NCBI RefSeq assembly: GCF_032918005.1
Contig: NZ_CP136628.1
Coordinates: 3,643,501-3,707,500, forward strand
Length of the DNA: 64,000 bases
From: Bradyrhizobium sp. NDS-1
GTDB taxonomy: Bacteria; Pseudomonadota; Alphaproteobacteria; Rhizobiales; Xanthobacteraceae
Direction of reading: 5' to 3'
Position numbers and translations under genes: made by a program. The notes under the pieces are model-generated. The model did no database searches. It was not told where the DNA came from and saw only the letters and a program-made list of their open reading frames with translations. Position 1 is the stretch's first letter. Each line of letters begins with the position of its first letter. Below are positions 35,705-44,726 of this stretch, in pieces.

Positions 35705-37348
35705 ATGACCCAGCCGAGCTTCGCGACCCACGAGGTCTTCAATCAATCGCCCCCGTTCGAGGATATCGACCTATTCGCCGTGGATCGGCCGCTGGTCGAG
35801 GCGGTCAAGGCCAATGGCGGTGGGGCGGCGGAACGCGAGCTGTCGGAGTTCGGCAAGCAATGGGGTTCGGCCGCGATGGCCGATCGCGGGCGCCTCGCCA
35901 ACGAGAACACGCCAAAGCTGCGCAGCTTCGATGCCAAGGGCAACCGCCGCGACCAGGTCGAGTTTCACCCCGCCTATCATGAGCTGATGGCGCACAGCGC
36001 CCATGCCGGCGTGCACAATTCGACCTGGACTGCGAACGGCAAACCTGCGGGCGATGCCGCGGAAGTCATTCGTGCGGCAAAGTTCTACATGGCGGCACAA
36101 GTCGAGACCGGCCATCTCTGTCCGATCACGATGACGCGCGCCGCCGTTGGCGCGCTGGCGACGCAGCCGGACCTGCTCGCGCGCGTGATGCCGGTACTGT
36201 CGACCAGGAGTTACGATCCCAGCTTTGCGCCGTGGTGGCAGAAGCGCGGCATGACGCTCGGCATGGGGATGACCGAGAAGCAGGGCGGCACCGACGTGCG
36301 CACCAACATGACCCGCGCGGTGCGCGAGGGCGAGGCCTATCGCATCACCGGCCACAAATGGTTCATGTCGGCGCCGATGTGCGATGCGTTCCTGGTGCTG
36401 GCGCAGGCCGAAGGCGGGCTGACCTGTTTCTTCATGCCGCGCTTCGCGCCGGATGGCGCCGTGAATGCGATTCAGTTCCAGCGGCTGAAGGACAAGCTCG
36501 GCAACCGCTCCAATGCCTCCTCCGAGGTCGAATTCGCAGGTGCCTACGCCGAACGGATCGGCGAGGAGGGCAAGGGCATCCGCACCATCATCCAGATGGT
36601 GCAGCTGACGCGGCAGGATTGCGCGATCGCCTCCGTCGGCCTGATGCGCTCGGGGCTCGCCCATGCGCTGCATCACGCCCGTCACCGCAGCGTGTTCCAG
36701 AAGCATCTCGCCGATCAGCCGCTGATGCAGGCGGTGCTGTCGGATATGGCGCTCCATGTGGAGGCGAGCACGGCTCTGGTGATGCGGCTCTGCCGCGCCT
36801 TCGATCGCACCCCGCACGATGCGGCGGAGGCCGCCTATATGCGATTGCTGACGCCGGCGATCAAATACTGGACCTGCAAGAGCGCGCCGCCGTTCCTCTA
36901 TGAAGCCATGGAATGCCTCGGCGGCAATGGCTATGTCGAGGACGGCATTCTGGCGCGCCACTATCGGGAGTCGCCGGTCAACGCGATCTGGGAAGGCTCG
37001 GGCAACGTCATGTGCCTCGACGTGCTCCGCGCGCTCTCGCGTGAACCGGCGCCGGCGATGGCGGTGCTGCAATCGCTCGCGGCCGAGACGAAGGGCTTGC
37101 CCGGGGCAGCGGAGGCGGTCACCTTCATCGGCAAGACCTTCCGCCGCGCCGATGGCGAACGCATCGCACGGCTTGCGGTCGAGAAGCTGGCGCTGCTTGC
37201 GGCTGCCGCGGCGCTCAACGGCGTGTCACCGCGCAATGCCGAACTGTTCGCGAGCACGCGTCTTACAGCCAATCACGCCAGCATGTATGGCGCGGTGGAC
37301 CTGGAGAGCGGCGAGGTGCGCGCACTGCTGGAGCGGGCGCTGCCGTGA
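35705..37348 (+). CDS. Acyl-CoA dehydrogenase family protein, AidB-like
   Basis: A 547-residue flavoenzyme, longer than ordinary acyl-CoA dehydrogenases (about 380). The N-terminal MTQPSFATHEVFNQSPPFED and the segment MGMTEKQGGTDVRTN, GHKWFMSAPMCDAFLVLAQ match the AidB group, as do LYEAMECLGGNGYVED and PVNAIWEGSGNVM. In E. coli AidB binds DNA and is part of the adaptive response to alkylation. Start at 35705, 20 bases past the dipeptidase stop. It overlaps the CPBP protease gene by 4 bases (GTGA). Confidence 0.9.
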   Translation: MTQPSFATHEVFNQSPPFEDIDLFAVDRPLVEAVKANGGGAAERELSEFGKQWGSAAMADRGRLANENTPKLRSFDAKGNRRDQVEFHPAYHELMAHSAHAGVHNSTWTANGKPAGDAAEVIRAAKFYMAAQVETGHLCPITMTRAAVGALATQPDLLARVMPVLSTRSYDPSFAPWWQKRGMTLGMGMTEKQGGTDVRTNMTRAVREGEAYRITGHKWFMSAPMCDAFLVLAQAEGGLTCFFMPRFAPDGAVNAIQFQRLKDKLGNRSNASSEVEFAGAYAERIGEEGKGIRTIIQMVQLTRQDCAIASVGLMRSGLAHALHHARHRSVFQKHLADQPLMQAVLSDMALHVEASTALVMRLCRAFDRTPHDAAEAAYMRLLTPAIKYWTCKSAPPFLYEAMECLGGNGYVEDGILARHYRESPVNAIWEGSGNVMCLDVLRALSREPAPAMAVLQSLAAETKGLPGAAEAVTFIGKTFRRADGERIARLAVEKLALLAAAAALNGVSPRNAELFASTRLTANHASMYGAVDLESGEVRALLERALP

Positions 37349-38142
37349 GCCTCCCCAACGAAAGCCTCCTGATGGACTCCCTCAATCCCGATCACCCCCC
37401 GCCGACTGCGACGCCTGCGGAACAGGCGCCGCGCGTCTGGAAGTTCTGGGGCACGGCGCTGTGGGGCCTCTTCATCTTCTTCGCGATGTTCGTCGGGCAG
37501 ATCGGCGCCGTCGTTCTGCTGGCGGTGCAGCGTGGTCTTCCCATGGACCTCGCCTCGATCCAGCTCGTCGGCCACGAGCCCCAGACGCTCGCGCTTTCGG
37601 TCATCATGGGCCTGCCGACGACGCTTTTGGCGGTGTGGCTCGCCATCAGCATCAAGAAGGCCTCCTTCGTCGACTATCTGGCGCTGCATTGGCCGTCCTG
37701 GAAGCAGCTCCTGTTCGGTGCGGTCGGGCTGATCGTGATCGTGCTGGTCTGGGAGACGATGTCGCGCGCGCTTGGCCGCGAGGCGACGCCGGGCTTCATG
37801 ACCGATCTGCTGAAATCCGGTCGCGACAAGGGCGCGGCGCTGCTGCTTCTGTTCGCCTTCAGCGTGGCCGCGCCGATGTCGGAAGAGATTCTGGCGCGCG
37901 GCTTCCTCTATCGCGGCTGGTCGGCGAGCTTCCTGCGCGTACCGGGCGCAATCCTGCTGTCGTCGCTGGTGTGGACGATCGTCCATCTGCAATACGACAT
38001 GTACTTCCTCGCCGAGGTCTTCACCATCGGCCTGTGGTTCGGCTACATGCGTCATCGTGCCAATTCGCTTTGGCTGACGATCGTGCTGCACGCGCTCAAC
38101 AATCTGACTGCGGTAGTGCTGACGATGTGGCTGGGGAGCTAG
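37345..38142 (+). CDS. CPBP family intramembrane metalloprotease
   Basis: A 265-residue membrane protein with about seven hydrophobic segments. The CPBP/Rce1 motifs are present: MSEEILARGFLYRGW (EExxxR), VWTIVHLQYD with a His, and NSLWLTIVLHALNNL with the last His and Asn. Such proteases process or protect peptides, for instance bacteriocin immunity or prenylated proteins. The GTG at 37345 overlaps the AidB-like stop; an ATG at 37372 is an alternative start. Its stop overlaps the AEC gene convergently by 4 bases. Confidence 0.87.
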   Translation: MSLPNESLLMDSLNPDHPPPTATPAEQAPRVWKFWGTALWGLFIFFAMFVGQIGAVVLLAVQRGLPMDLASIQLVGHEPQTLALSVIMGLPTTLLAVWLAISIKKASFVDYLALHWPSWKQLLFGAVGLIVIVLVWETMSRALGREATPGFMTDLLKSGRDKGAALLLLFAFSVAAPMSEEILARGFLYRGWSASFLRVPGAILLSSLVWTIVHLQYDMYFLAEVFTIGLWFGYMRHRANSLWLTIVLHALNNLTAVVLTMWLGS

Positions 38143-39062
38143 GCGACCAGCGCGATCGCGATCGGCATGGTGATTGCCGCCAGGATCGTCTGCAGCGTGA
38201 TGATCTGCGCTAGCAGTGGCGCGTCGCCGCCCATCTGGCGAGCGAGGACATAGGCGCTGGACGAGGTGGGCACCGCCGAGCAGATCGCCACGATCGCAAG
38301 GCTGTTGCCGGACAGTCCGAACCAGACACCGAGCCCAAGGGCGAGCGCCGGCATCAGCACGAGCTTGAAGACGACGCCGACGCCTGCGCCGAGGCTCGGG
38401 CGCAATAGCCCTTCGAGATGCAGCCCCGCGCCGGTGACGAGAAGGCCGATGGCGAGCGAGGAACTGCCGAGCGCGTCGGCAACCTCATGCCAGAGCCTCG
38501 GCAGCGGCAGATGGGAGACATTCACGGAAAGGCCGATGATGCAGGCCCAGATCAGGGGATTGCGCACCAGGGTCATGACGATGGCGCGGCCGGATTGCTT
38601 TTCGGGCGATGCATAACGAGCGAGCACCGCGACGCTGAACACGTTGACGAGGGGAATGATCGCGACCATCGCCACGGAGGCGAGCGCCAGTCCGACATCG
38701 CCGAACAAATTGGCGGCGATCGACAGTGCCACAAAGGTCTGCCAGCGCGTCGCGCCCTGGAAGATCGAGGTGAAGGCAGGACCGTCGATACCGAGCCGAG
38801 ACAGGGCGGGACGCAGCGCGAGGCAGAGCAGCGACATTGCGAGCGCCGACAGCAGCAGCGCTCCGCCGACGCCGGCGACCGGCACCTTGGAGAGGTCGGC
38901 CTTCACCAGCGTCTGGATCAGCAGCATCGGAAACAGCACGAAATAGGTCAGCCGTTCCAGGCCGTGCCATTGCGTGTCGAGCCGCATCAGGCTGCGCTTC
39001 AGCACGATTCCGAGCACGATCAGGATGAAGACCGGCAGCAGCGCCGCGACGACGACGGCCAT
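38139..39062 (-). CDS. AEC family transporter
   Basis: A 307-residue membrane protein with ten or so hydrophobic helices, start MAVVVAALLPVFILIVLGIV. The two-halved pattern with GAGLHLEGLL and a later PTSSSAYVLARQMGGDAPL box matches auxin-efflux-carrier-like transporters (malonate/malate and other acids). It is 3 bases from ruvX on the same strand (the stop of ruvX lies past this start). Substrate unknown. Confidence 0.86.
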   Translation of the reverse strand: MAVVVAALLPVFILIVLGIVLKRSLMRLDTQWHGLERLTYFVLFPMLLIQTLVKADLSKVPVAGVGGALLLSALAMSLLCLALRPALSRLGIDGPAFTSIFQGATRWQTFVALSIAANLFGDVGLALASVAMVAIIPLVNVFSVAVLARYASPEKQSGRAIVMTLVRNPLIWACIIGLSVNVSHLPLPRLWHEVADALGSSSLAIGLLVTGAGLHLEGLLRPSLGAGVGVVFKLVLMPALALGLGVWFGLSGNSLAIVAICSAVPTSSSAYVLARQMGGDAPLLAQIITLQTILAAITMPIAIALVA

Positions 39063-39065
39063 GGC

Positions 39066-39557
39066 TCAGTCGGTCCCCGGGCTGGCGCGAAGATTGGCGA
39101 GGCGGTCGAGCGCGCCTTGCAGGATGAAGATCGCGGCATGCTCGTCGATCACCTCGGCGCGCTTGGCGCGGCTGACGTCCATGCCGATCAGCTCGCGCTC
39201 GACCGCGGCGGTCGAGAGGCGCTCGTCCCACAAGCCGATGGGCAGCGCGGTCAGGCCGGCAAGGTTGCGGGCAAAGGCACGGGTGGATTGCGCACGCGGA
39301 CCCTCGCTGCCGTCCATGTTGATGGGCAGGCCCAGCACGAAACCGGCCGCCTTGCGCTCGGCTGCAATCGCGATCAGCCGGGCGGCGTCCTGCTTGAACG
39401 CCTTGCGCTGGACCGTCTCGACGCCGGTCGCAAGCCGCCGGTCCGGGTCGGACACGGCAACGCCAATGGTCTTGGTGCCGAGATCGAGCCCGACCAGCGC
39501 GCCGCGCGCGGGCCAGTGGGTTGCAGCATCGACGAGAGGCAGGATAAGAGCCGGCAT
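39066..39557 (-). CDS. ruvX: Putative pre-16S rRNA nuclease / Holliday junction resolvase YqgF
   Basis: A 163-residue RNase H-fold protein. Visible: [18 protein letters not shown] with the first catalytic Asp, [11 protein letters not shown], and [15 protein letters not shown] with the second acidic residue, then [11 protein letters not shown]. Processing of the 16S rRNA 5' end is the known role of YqgF in E. coli. The start [12 protein letters not shown] is chosen; in-frame starts at 39569 and 39581 are also possible and no clear ribosome site decides. Followed by the AEC transporter gene. Confidence 0.9.
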   Translation of the reverse strand: MPALILPLVDAATHWPARGALVGLDLGTKTIGVAVSDPDRRLATGVETVQRKAFKQDAARLIAIAAERKAAGFVLGLPINMDGSEGPRAQSTRAFARNLAGLTALPIGLWDERLSTAAVERELIGMDVSRAKRAEVIDEHAAIFILQGALDRLANLRASPGTD

Positions 39558-39603
39558 GGCGTAGCGCATATCACGCGTCACGCCGCGGAGTGAACCCGGA
39601 ACA

Positions 39604-39819
39604 ATGGACGCGCTGACACTATTCGGCCTGTTTGCCGTTACGGCGATGCTGGTCTGTTATGCGATGGAAGATCGCAGCCACTGGTTTGTGCTGTTGTTCG
39701 CGGTGTCCTGCGCGCTCGGATCGGCCTATGGCTTCTTGCAGGGCGCCTGGCCATTCGGCCTCGTCGAGGCGATCTGGGCCCTGGTGGCGCTGCGGCGGTG
39801 GCACCTCAGGCCGCAGTAA
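39604..39819 (+). CDS. Small conserved membrane protein, unknown function
   Basis: A 71-residue protein with two likely membrane helices ([18 protein letters not shown], and [20 protein letters not shown]) and an Arg-rich end RRWHLRPQ. No family recognised beyond similar small proteins in rhizobia. It is divergent from ruvX (46 bases) and ends near a bidirectional hairpin. Real gene status is supported by the clean start and the membrane pattern. Confidence 0.72.
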   Translation: MDALTLFGLFAVTAMLVCYAMEDRSHWFVLLFAVSCALGSAYGFLQGAWPFGLVEAIWALVALRRWHLRPQ

Positions 39820-39825
39820 GGAAGG

Positions 39826-39852
39826 GGGCGAGGGTACGTGCGGTCCTCGCCC
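39826..39852. terminator. Hairpin between convergent genes
   Basis: GGGCGAGG (39826-39833) and CCTCGCCC (39845-39852) form an 8-base stem with an 11-base loop, in the 49-base gap between the small membrane protein and the cyclase-family gene. No U-run follows; it may end transcripts from both sides. Confidence 0.5.
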
Positions 39853-39868
39853 TTGAGAAGCTTTGCGC

Positions 39869-40804
39869 TCAGCGGATCGCGATCGGATTGATCATCGCCT
39901 GCACCCCGCCGGTCCAGCGCGGCTGTCCGAGCACGAACAGGAATTCGTAGCCCTTGTCCTTGGCGAGCGCGGCGGTGTCCATGTTCTCGAGGATGTAGGT
40001 CCCGTTCATCGCGAGCAGGATCTGGTGCACTTCGAACAGGTTCTTGGATTCGAACGGCACCACCTCGACGCCCCAGGTGTCGGCACCCACCGCGACGACG
40101 CCCTTGCCGGTCAAATACTTCGCGCCTTCGACGCCGAGGCCGGGCTCACCGGCCGAATAGCGCTTGTCGTCCTTGCCAACCAGGCCGAGCCAGCCGGTGT
40201 GGAAGATGACGACATCGCCCTGGCGGATCTCGACGTTCTGCTGCTTGGCGGCTTCCTCGATCTCCTTGACGTTGAAGGCGGTGCCTTCCTTCACCACGTC
40301 GGTCTTGAAATAGGCTGCCATGTCGAGCAGCACGCCGCGCGTGACCATCGGCGGCACCTTCTCGATGCCGAGCTTTTTCAAGCCGGTCGGATCGGCGAAA
40401 TCGGCGAGCTTGTGGCCGTTGTAATAGACGTGCTCGATGCCGAGATGGCCGAGCCCGTCGAGTTGGCTGCCAACGCCGACCCAGGTATTCAGGATGTCAT
40501 CGTTGTAGGTCGCCTTGTTCGGACCAAGGCCGCTGCTGCCCGCCTGTCCCGGCTGCACGATCGTGATCTTGTAGTCGCGCGGCGGATAGGCCGGAGTCTT
40601 GGAATCGACGGGCATGCCGAGCGCGTAGGTCTTGCCGGACTTTACAAGTGATGCCGCCTTCACCACGAGCTCCGGCGTCATGTAGTTGGCGGCGCCGATC
40701 TCGTCGTTCGGCCCCCATTTCGATTTGGTCCAGTCCTGGGCATTTGCGGTGCCTGTGATCGCCGACAATGCAGCGACCCAGCACAACACGAGCGTATTGC
40801 GCAT
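39869..40804 (-). CDS. Cyclase family protein (kynurenine formamidase-like), exported
   Basis: A 311-residue protein with a signal peptide (about residues 1-22, ends GTANA). The family's HxGTHxDxPxH metal motif is altered: GVGSQLDGLGHLG keeps only Asp and the last His. The later RGDVVIFHTGWLGL and GVVAVGADTWGVEV blocks are family-like. It belongs to the larger, exported cyclase group; substrate not known. Loss of the first His suggests a different metal site. The 200-base gap upstream to the LysR gene has no gene. Confidence 0.85.
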   Translation of the reverse strand: MRNTLVLCWVAALSAITGTANAQDWTKSKWGPNDEIGAANYMTPELVVKAASLVKSGKTYALGMPVDSKTPAYPPRDYKITIVQPGQAGSSGLGPNKATYNDDILNTWVGVGSQLDGLGHLGIEHVYYNGHKLADFADPTGLKKLGIEKVPPMVTRGVLLDMAAYFKTDVVKEGTAFNVKEIEEAAKQQNVEIRQGDVVIFHTGWLGLVGKDDKRYSAGEPGLGVEGAKYLTGKGVVAVGADTWGVEVVPFESKNLFEVHQILLAMNGTYILENMDTAALAKDKGYEFLFVLGQPRWTGGVQAMINPIAIR

Positions 40805-41006
40805 CGTTAGTCCTCCCGATGTCTTGCCGATGTTCGGCTTCGTTATGGTTCGCGTTGGTAGTGACGCATCCTAACGTCAAAGAATCGGGTGCTTCAAAAT
40901 GTTTCAACGCGTTGCGCTGCGGCGGCTGAGCGCAGGGCCGCGGCGATTGATTCAAGTACGACGGATTTGTGGCAGTGAATTTCGTGTTGTGGAACGAAGC
41001 GTCGCG

Positions 41007-41897
41007 TCAGGCCGCAATGACGTCTTCCTCCTGCTTCAGACATCCGGCAAAACCGCAGAGCGCCTTGGTTTGATGTCCGACGCTGCGCTGGATGAAGAGC
41101 GTTTCGACGCGCGCGTGCGAGGTACTCAACGTGTGGATCGACACGTTGCTGTTCATCGCGCTGCATTCGACGACCGCGCGCGGCAGCAGCGTCACGCCCA
41201 TGTCGGCGGCGACGCAGCCGATCATGCCGTCGAGCGTGCCGAGCTCGAAACGCGCTGCCGACGGCCAGCCGAATTCGACGAACACCTGCTCGAGCCGCTG
41301 GCGATAGGTGCAGCCGGTGCGGAACACCAGCGCCGTCGGCCCGGACTCCGGCGTGCCGGCGCGCAGTTCGGCCAGCGAAGCCCAGCGCTTCGCGCTGACC
41401 AGCACCAGCTCCTCGCGGAAGGCGCTGGTCGCGGTGAGGTCGGCATGCGCAATGGGACCCGCGACGAAGGCACCGTCGAGCGTGCCGTCGAGCACGGCAG
41501 CGACGAGGTCGGCGGTCGGCGCGGTGCGCAAGGAGAGCCGCACGGCGGGAAAGCGGCGGTGGAAGTCGGCGAGCAGCGGCGGCAGCCGCACCGCCGCGGT
41601 CGTCTCCATCGAGCCGATTGCGAGCGGTCCCTTCGGCTCGCCATCGTCGCAGGCCGCGAGCACGGCCTCGCGCGACAGCGCCGCCATCTTTTGCGCATAA
41701 GGGAGGAGGCGCTTGCCGGCGCCGGTCAGCGTCATGCCGCGGCTATGGCGTTCGAACAGCGCCGCGCCGATCTCGGCCTCCAGCGCCTTCACGCGCTGGG
41801 TGACGTTGGATTGCACGGTGTTCAGCTCCGCCGCTGCGCGGGTAATGCCGCCGGTGCGGGCGACGGCGGCAAAGGTCTGGAGATCGCTGAGTTCCAT
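41007..41897 (-). CDS. LysR family transcriptional regulator
   Basis: A 296-residue protein with ATG at 41897 (MELSDLQTFAAVARTGGITR). The N-terminal winged helix reads AAAELNTVQSNVTQRVKALE; a periplasmic-binding-like effector domain follows (PLAIGSMETTAAVRLPPLLA onward). Divergent from nitronate monooxygenase genes, so it is their likely regulator. The spacer of 98 bases holds a candidate binding site at 41936. Confidence 0.91.
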   Translation of the reverse strand: MELSDLQTFAAVARTGGITRAAAELNTVQSNVTQRVKALEAEIGAALFERHSRGMTLTGAGKRLLPYAQKMAALSREAVLAACDDGEPKGPLAIGSMETTAAVRLPPLLADFHRRFPAVRLSLRTAPTADLVAAVLDGTLDGAFVAGPIAHADLTATSAFREELVLVSAKRWASLAELRAGTPESGPTALVFRTGCTYRQRLEQVFVEFGWPSAARFELGTLDGMIGCVAADMGVTLLPRAVVECSAMNSNVSIHTLSTSHARVETLFIQRSVGHQTKALCGFAGCLKQEEDVIAA

Positions 41898-41935
41898 GGA
41901 ATCGTTTCGCTTTTGAGATGGCAACGTTCGCAATA

Positions 41936-41952
41936 ATTCATTTTCAGAGAAT
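41936..41952. promoter_or_regulatory. Candidate LysR binding box
   Basis: ATTC-N9-GAAT (41936-41952) has the T-N11-A type symmetry of LysR sites. It lies in the divergent spacer, 39 bases from the regulator start and 44 from the first monooxygenase start. It is AT-rich compared with the surroundings. Confidence 0.42.
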
Positions 41953-41995
41953 GCTAGCCTTCTCTAGTTTCGGTGTCCAGACCGGGGAGGATGTC

Positions 41996-42976
41996 ATGCC
42001 GATCGCGACGTCGCTGACCACATTGCTGGATATCAAGCATCCCATCCTGCTGGCGCCGATGGACGTCCTCGCAGGCAGCCGGCTGGTGACGGCCGTGAGC
42101 GACGCCGGCGGTTTTGGCATTCTGGGCGGCGGCTATGGCGAGAAAGCGTGGCTGGAGCGGGAGACGGCGAAGCTTGCCGGATTGCGTGAGCCCTTCGGCA
42201 TCGGCTTCATCACCTGGAGCCTGGCCAAGCGACCCGAGCTTCTCGACGTCGCGCTCGCCGCAAAGCCGTCCGCGATCATGATGTCGTTCGGCGATCCCGC
42301 GCCGTTCGCGCCCCGGATCAAGTCGGCGGGTTCACGCCTGATCTGCCAGGTGCAGGACGAGACCATGGCGCTGCAGGCGCTCGATGCCGGTGCGGACATC
42401 CTGGTCGCGCAGGGGACGGAGGCGGGCGGCCATGGCGCCTCACGCACCACCATCGACCTCGTGCCCGCCATCGTCGATCTCGCGGCAGGCCGCGTGCCTG
42501 TGGTCGCGGCAGGGGGCATCGCCGACGGCCGCGGGCTCGCCGCCATGATGATGCTGGGCGCCAGCGGTGTGCTGCTCGGCACGCGCTTCTACGCGAGCCA
42601 GGAGGCCGATGGTCCTGACGAAGCCAAGCGGCGGATCTGCGCGGCGAACAGCGGCTCGACCGTGCGCGGTATCATCTTCGATCTCTCCCGCAACAATGTG
42701 TGGCCGGCGCCGTTTACCGGTCGGTGCCTGATCAACGACCATGCCAGACGCTGGATGGGGCGTGAGGTCGAGCTGATGCAGCATGTCGCCACGGTTGCCG
42801 CGGAGTACGGCGCGGCCAGGGCCGCCGGCAATTTCGACGTCGCCGCCGTGATCGCGGGCGAGGCGGTCGGGCTGATTCATGATATTCCACCGGCGGCCGA
42901 GATCGTCGCGCGGATTGCGGCTGAAGCGGAGCTGCTTTTCTCAGGCCGGCGCAACTCCATTGCTGCCGTCGCCTGA
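41996..42976 (+). CDS. Nitronate monooxygenase (NMO / 2-nitropropane dioxygenase family)
   Basis: A 326-residue FMN enzyme oxidising propionate-3-nitronate or alkyl nitronates. Start MPIATSLTTLLDIKHPILLAPMD with GGGGAGG just upstream. Flavin-phosphate motifs AQGTEAGGHGASRTT and [14 protein letters not shown] are clear. It is the first of a tandem pair with the gene at 42994; the two are paralogues, not close copies. Divergent LysR regulator. Confidence 0.9.
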   Translation: MPIATSLTTLLDIKHPILLAPMDVLAGSRLVTAVSDAGGFGILGGGYGEKAWLERETAKLAGLREPFGIGFITWSLAKRPELLDVALAAKPSAIMMSFGDPAPFAPRIKSAGSRLICQVQDETMALQALDAGADILVAQGTEAGGHGASRTTIDLVPAIVDLAAGRVPVVAAGGIADGRGLAAMMMLGASGVLLGTRFYASQEADGPDEAKRRICAANSGSTVRGIIFDLSRNNVWPAPFTGRCLINDHARRWMGREVELMQHVATVAAEYGAARAAGNFDVAAVIAGEAVGLIHDIPPAAEIVARIAAEAELLFSGRRNSIAAVA

Positions 42977-42993
42977 AACACGAGAGAACAACC

Positions 42994-44070
42994 ATGTGGC
43001 CTGACCGTCGACTGATCGATCTCTTCAAGACCGAATTCCCGATCGTGCTGGCACCGATGGCCGGCGTGATGGATGCGGAGCTGGTGATTGCGGCTGCGCA
43101 AGGCGGAGCGTTGGGCTCGCTGCCTTGCGCGATGATCTCGGCGGAGAAGGCGCGCGAGCAGGTTGGTCTGATCCGCCAGCGCGTGAAGGCGCCGGTCAAC
43201 ATGAACTTCTTCTGCCACATGCCGGTCGAACTGACGACCGAGGCGGAGGCGCGCTGGAAGCAGCGGCTCGCGGGCTATTACACCGAGCATGGACTCGATC
43301 CCGCCGCGCCGATCACCGCCGCGAACCGTGCGCCGTTCGATGCGGCGTTCTGCGAGGTGGTCGAGGAGCTGAAGCCGGAAATCGTCAGCTTCCATTTCGG
43401 CCTGCCGGAGCAGGCGCTGCTGAAGCGCGTCAAGGCGGCCGGCTGCCGCGTCATCTCGTCGGCGACGACGGTGAAGGAGGCGGTCTGGCTCGAGCAGCAC
43501 GGCGTCGATGCGGTGATCGCGCAAGGCGCCGAAGCCGGCGGCCATCGCGGCATGTTCCTGACGGACAGGATCGCCGAGCAGCCCGGCACCTTTGCGCTGG
43601 TGCCGCAGGTCGTCGATGCCGTGAAGGTGCCTGTGATTGCGGCCGGCGGCATTGCCGACGGGCGCGGCATTGCCGCGGCGTTCGCGCTCGGCGCCTCCGG
43701 CGTCCAGATCGGCAGCGCGTATTTGCGCTGTCCGGAGTCCAAGGTCAGCGCGGGCGGTCGCAAGGCGCTCGCCGAAGCTGGGGATGATTCCACCGTCATC
43801 ACCAACGTCATGACCGGTCGTCCGGCGCGCGGCGTCCAGAACCGCCTGATGCGCGAGGCCGGCCCGATCTCGCCGGATGCGCCGCCGTTTCCCCATGCCG
43901 CGACCGCGCTGGGGCCGCTCAAGGCGGCCGCCGAAAAGCAGGGCAGGGTGGATTTCACCAATCTCTGGGCCGGCCAGGCGATTGCCCTTGGCCGCGAGGT
44001 ACCGGCGGCCGAATTGACCCGGGATCTTGCGAAATCGGCCCTTGCACGCTTGCGCCAGATGGCAGGCTAG
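42994..44070 (+). CDS. Nitronate monooxygenase (second paralogue)
   Basis: A 358-residue protein of the same family, start [20 protein letters not shown]. It carries [24 protein letters not shown] and [18 protein letters not shown]. The 17-base gap to the first gene implies one transcript. Two different nitronate enzymes may cover different nitro compounds. The AEAGGHRG form is the class I NMO type. Confidence 0.9.
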   Translation: MWPDRRLIDLFKTEFPIVLAPMAGVMDAELVIAAAQGGALGSLPCAMISAEKAREQVGLIRQRVKAPVNMNFFCHMPVELTTEAEARWKQRLAGYYTEHGLDPAAPITAANRAPFDAAFCEVVEELKPEIVSFHFGLPEQALLKRVKAAGCRVISSATTVKEAVWLEQHGVDAVIAQGAEAGGHRGMFLTDRIAEQPGTFALVPQVVDAVKVPVIAAGGIADGRGIAAAFALGASGVQIGSAYLRCPESKVSAGGRKALAEAGDDSTVITNVMTGRPARGVQNRLMREAGPISPDAPPFPHAATALGPLKAAAEKQGRVDFTNLWAGQAIALGREVPAAELTRDLAKSALARLRQMAG

Positions 44071-44146
44071 CCAGCCGCGCCGGTTGCGGCGCAAAACCGG
44101 CCTCTGCTATACGGCACATAGGTTTTGCCGTGAGAGGCCTTATATA

Positions 44147-44434
44147 ATGTCCGTCGACGCCGCTACCGTCCGCCGCATCGCGCATCTGGCGCGCATCGCG
44201 GTTTCCGAGGGCGAGGTTCCACATCTGCAGGGCGAGCTCAATGCCATGCTCGCCTTTGTCGAGCAACTCTCGGAGGTGAATGTCGAGGGCGTGGAGCCCA
44301 TGACCTCGGTCACCCCGATGCAGATGAAGAAGCGGCAGGACGTGGTCGATGACGGCGAGATCGCCGACGATATCGTTGCCAACGCGCCCGCGACCGAAGG
44401 TCACTTCTTCCTGGTGCCCAAGGTCGTCGAATAG
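44147..44434 (+). CDS. gatC: Asp-tRNA(Asn)/Glu-tRNA(Gln) amidotransferase subunit C
   Basis: A 95-residue subunit that stabilises GatA and GatB. Start [20 protein letters not shown], followed by [20 protein letters not shown] and [14 protein letters not shown]. The 76-base gap after the second nitronate monooxygenase probably holds the operon promoter. First gene of the gat cluster. The 79-base spacer to the small CxxC protein contains no gene. Confidence 0.94.
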   Translation: MSVDAATVRRIAHLARIAVSEGEVPHLQGELNAMLAFVEQLSEVNVEGVEPMTSVTPMQMKKRQDVVDDGEIADDIVANAPATEGHFFLVPKVVE

Positions 44435-44513
44435 CATCGCGTTTCCGAGCGAAGTGGAAGCCGGTTCGCGTGAAGAAAACGCGTCAAACTAAAGAGTCTC
44501 AGGACCAAGTCCG

Positions 44514-44726
44514 ATGTGTCTGCTTTGCGACGATGAGAAGGCCTATCAGGCCTACATGAATTACCTCGACAAGATGGAGCGGCAGGGCAAGGCTGCCGAT
44601 CCAAACGTCGCCGTCAATGCCGTGCTCGACGAGATCGAGGCCGCTGCGAAAGCCGCCGCTAAAAAAGACGACCCGGCCAACGACAAGACCCTCTCTCCGT
44701 TCTTCTGCAGCCCGATCAATAAATGA
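44514..44726 (+). CDS. Small conserved protein of unknown function inside the gat operon
   Basis: A 70-residue protein, [20 protein letters not shown] then [20 protein letters not shown] and a helical Ala/Lys stretch, ending FFCSPINK. It has an N-terminal CxxC (Cys2, Cys5) and a C-terminal Cys65, and is otherwise helical and charged. Not a known family to me. Its TGA overlaps the gatA ATG (ATGA), so it is translated with gatA. The fixed position in the operon suggests a link with tRNA amidation, which is inference only. Confidence 0.8.
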   Translation: MCLLCDDEKAYQAYMNYLDKMERQGKAADPNVAVNAVLDEIEAAAKAAAKKDDPANDKTLSPFFCSPINK

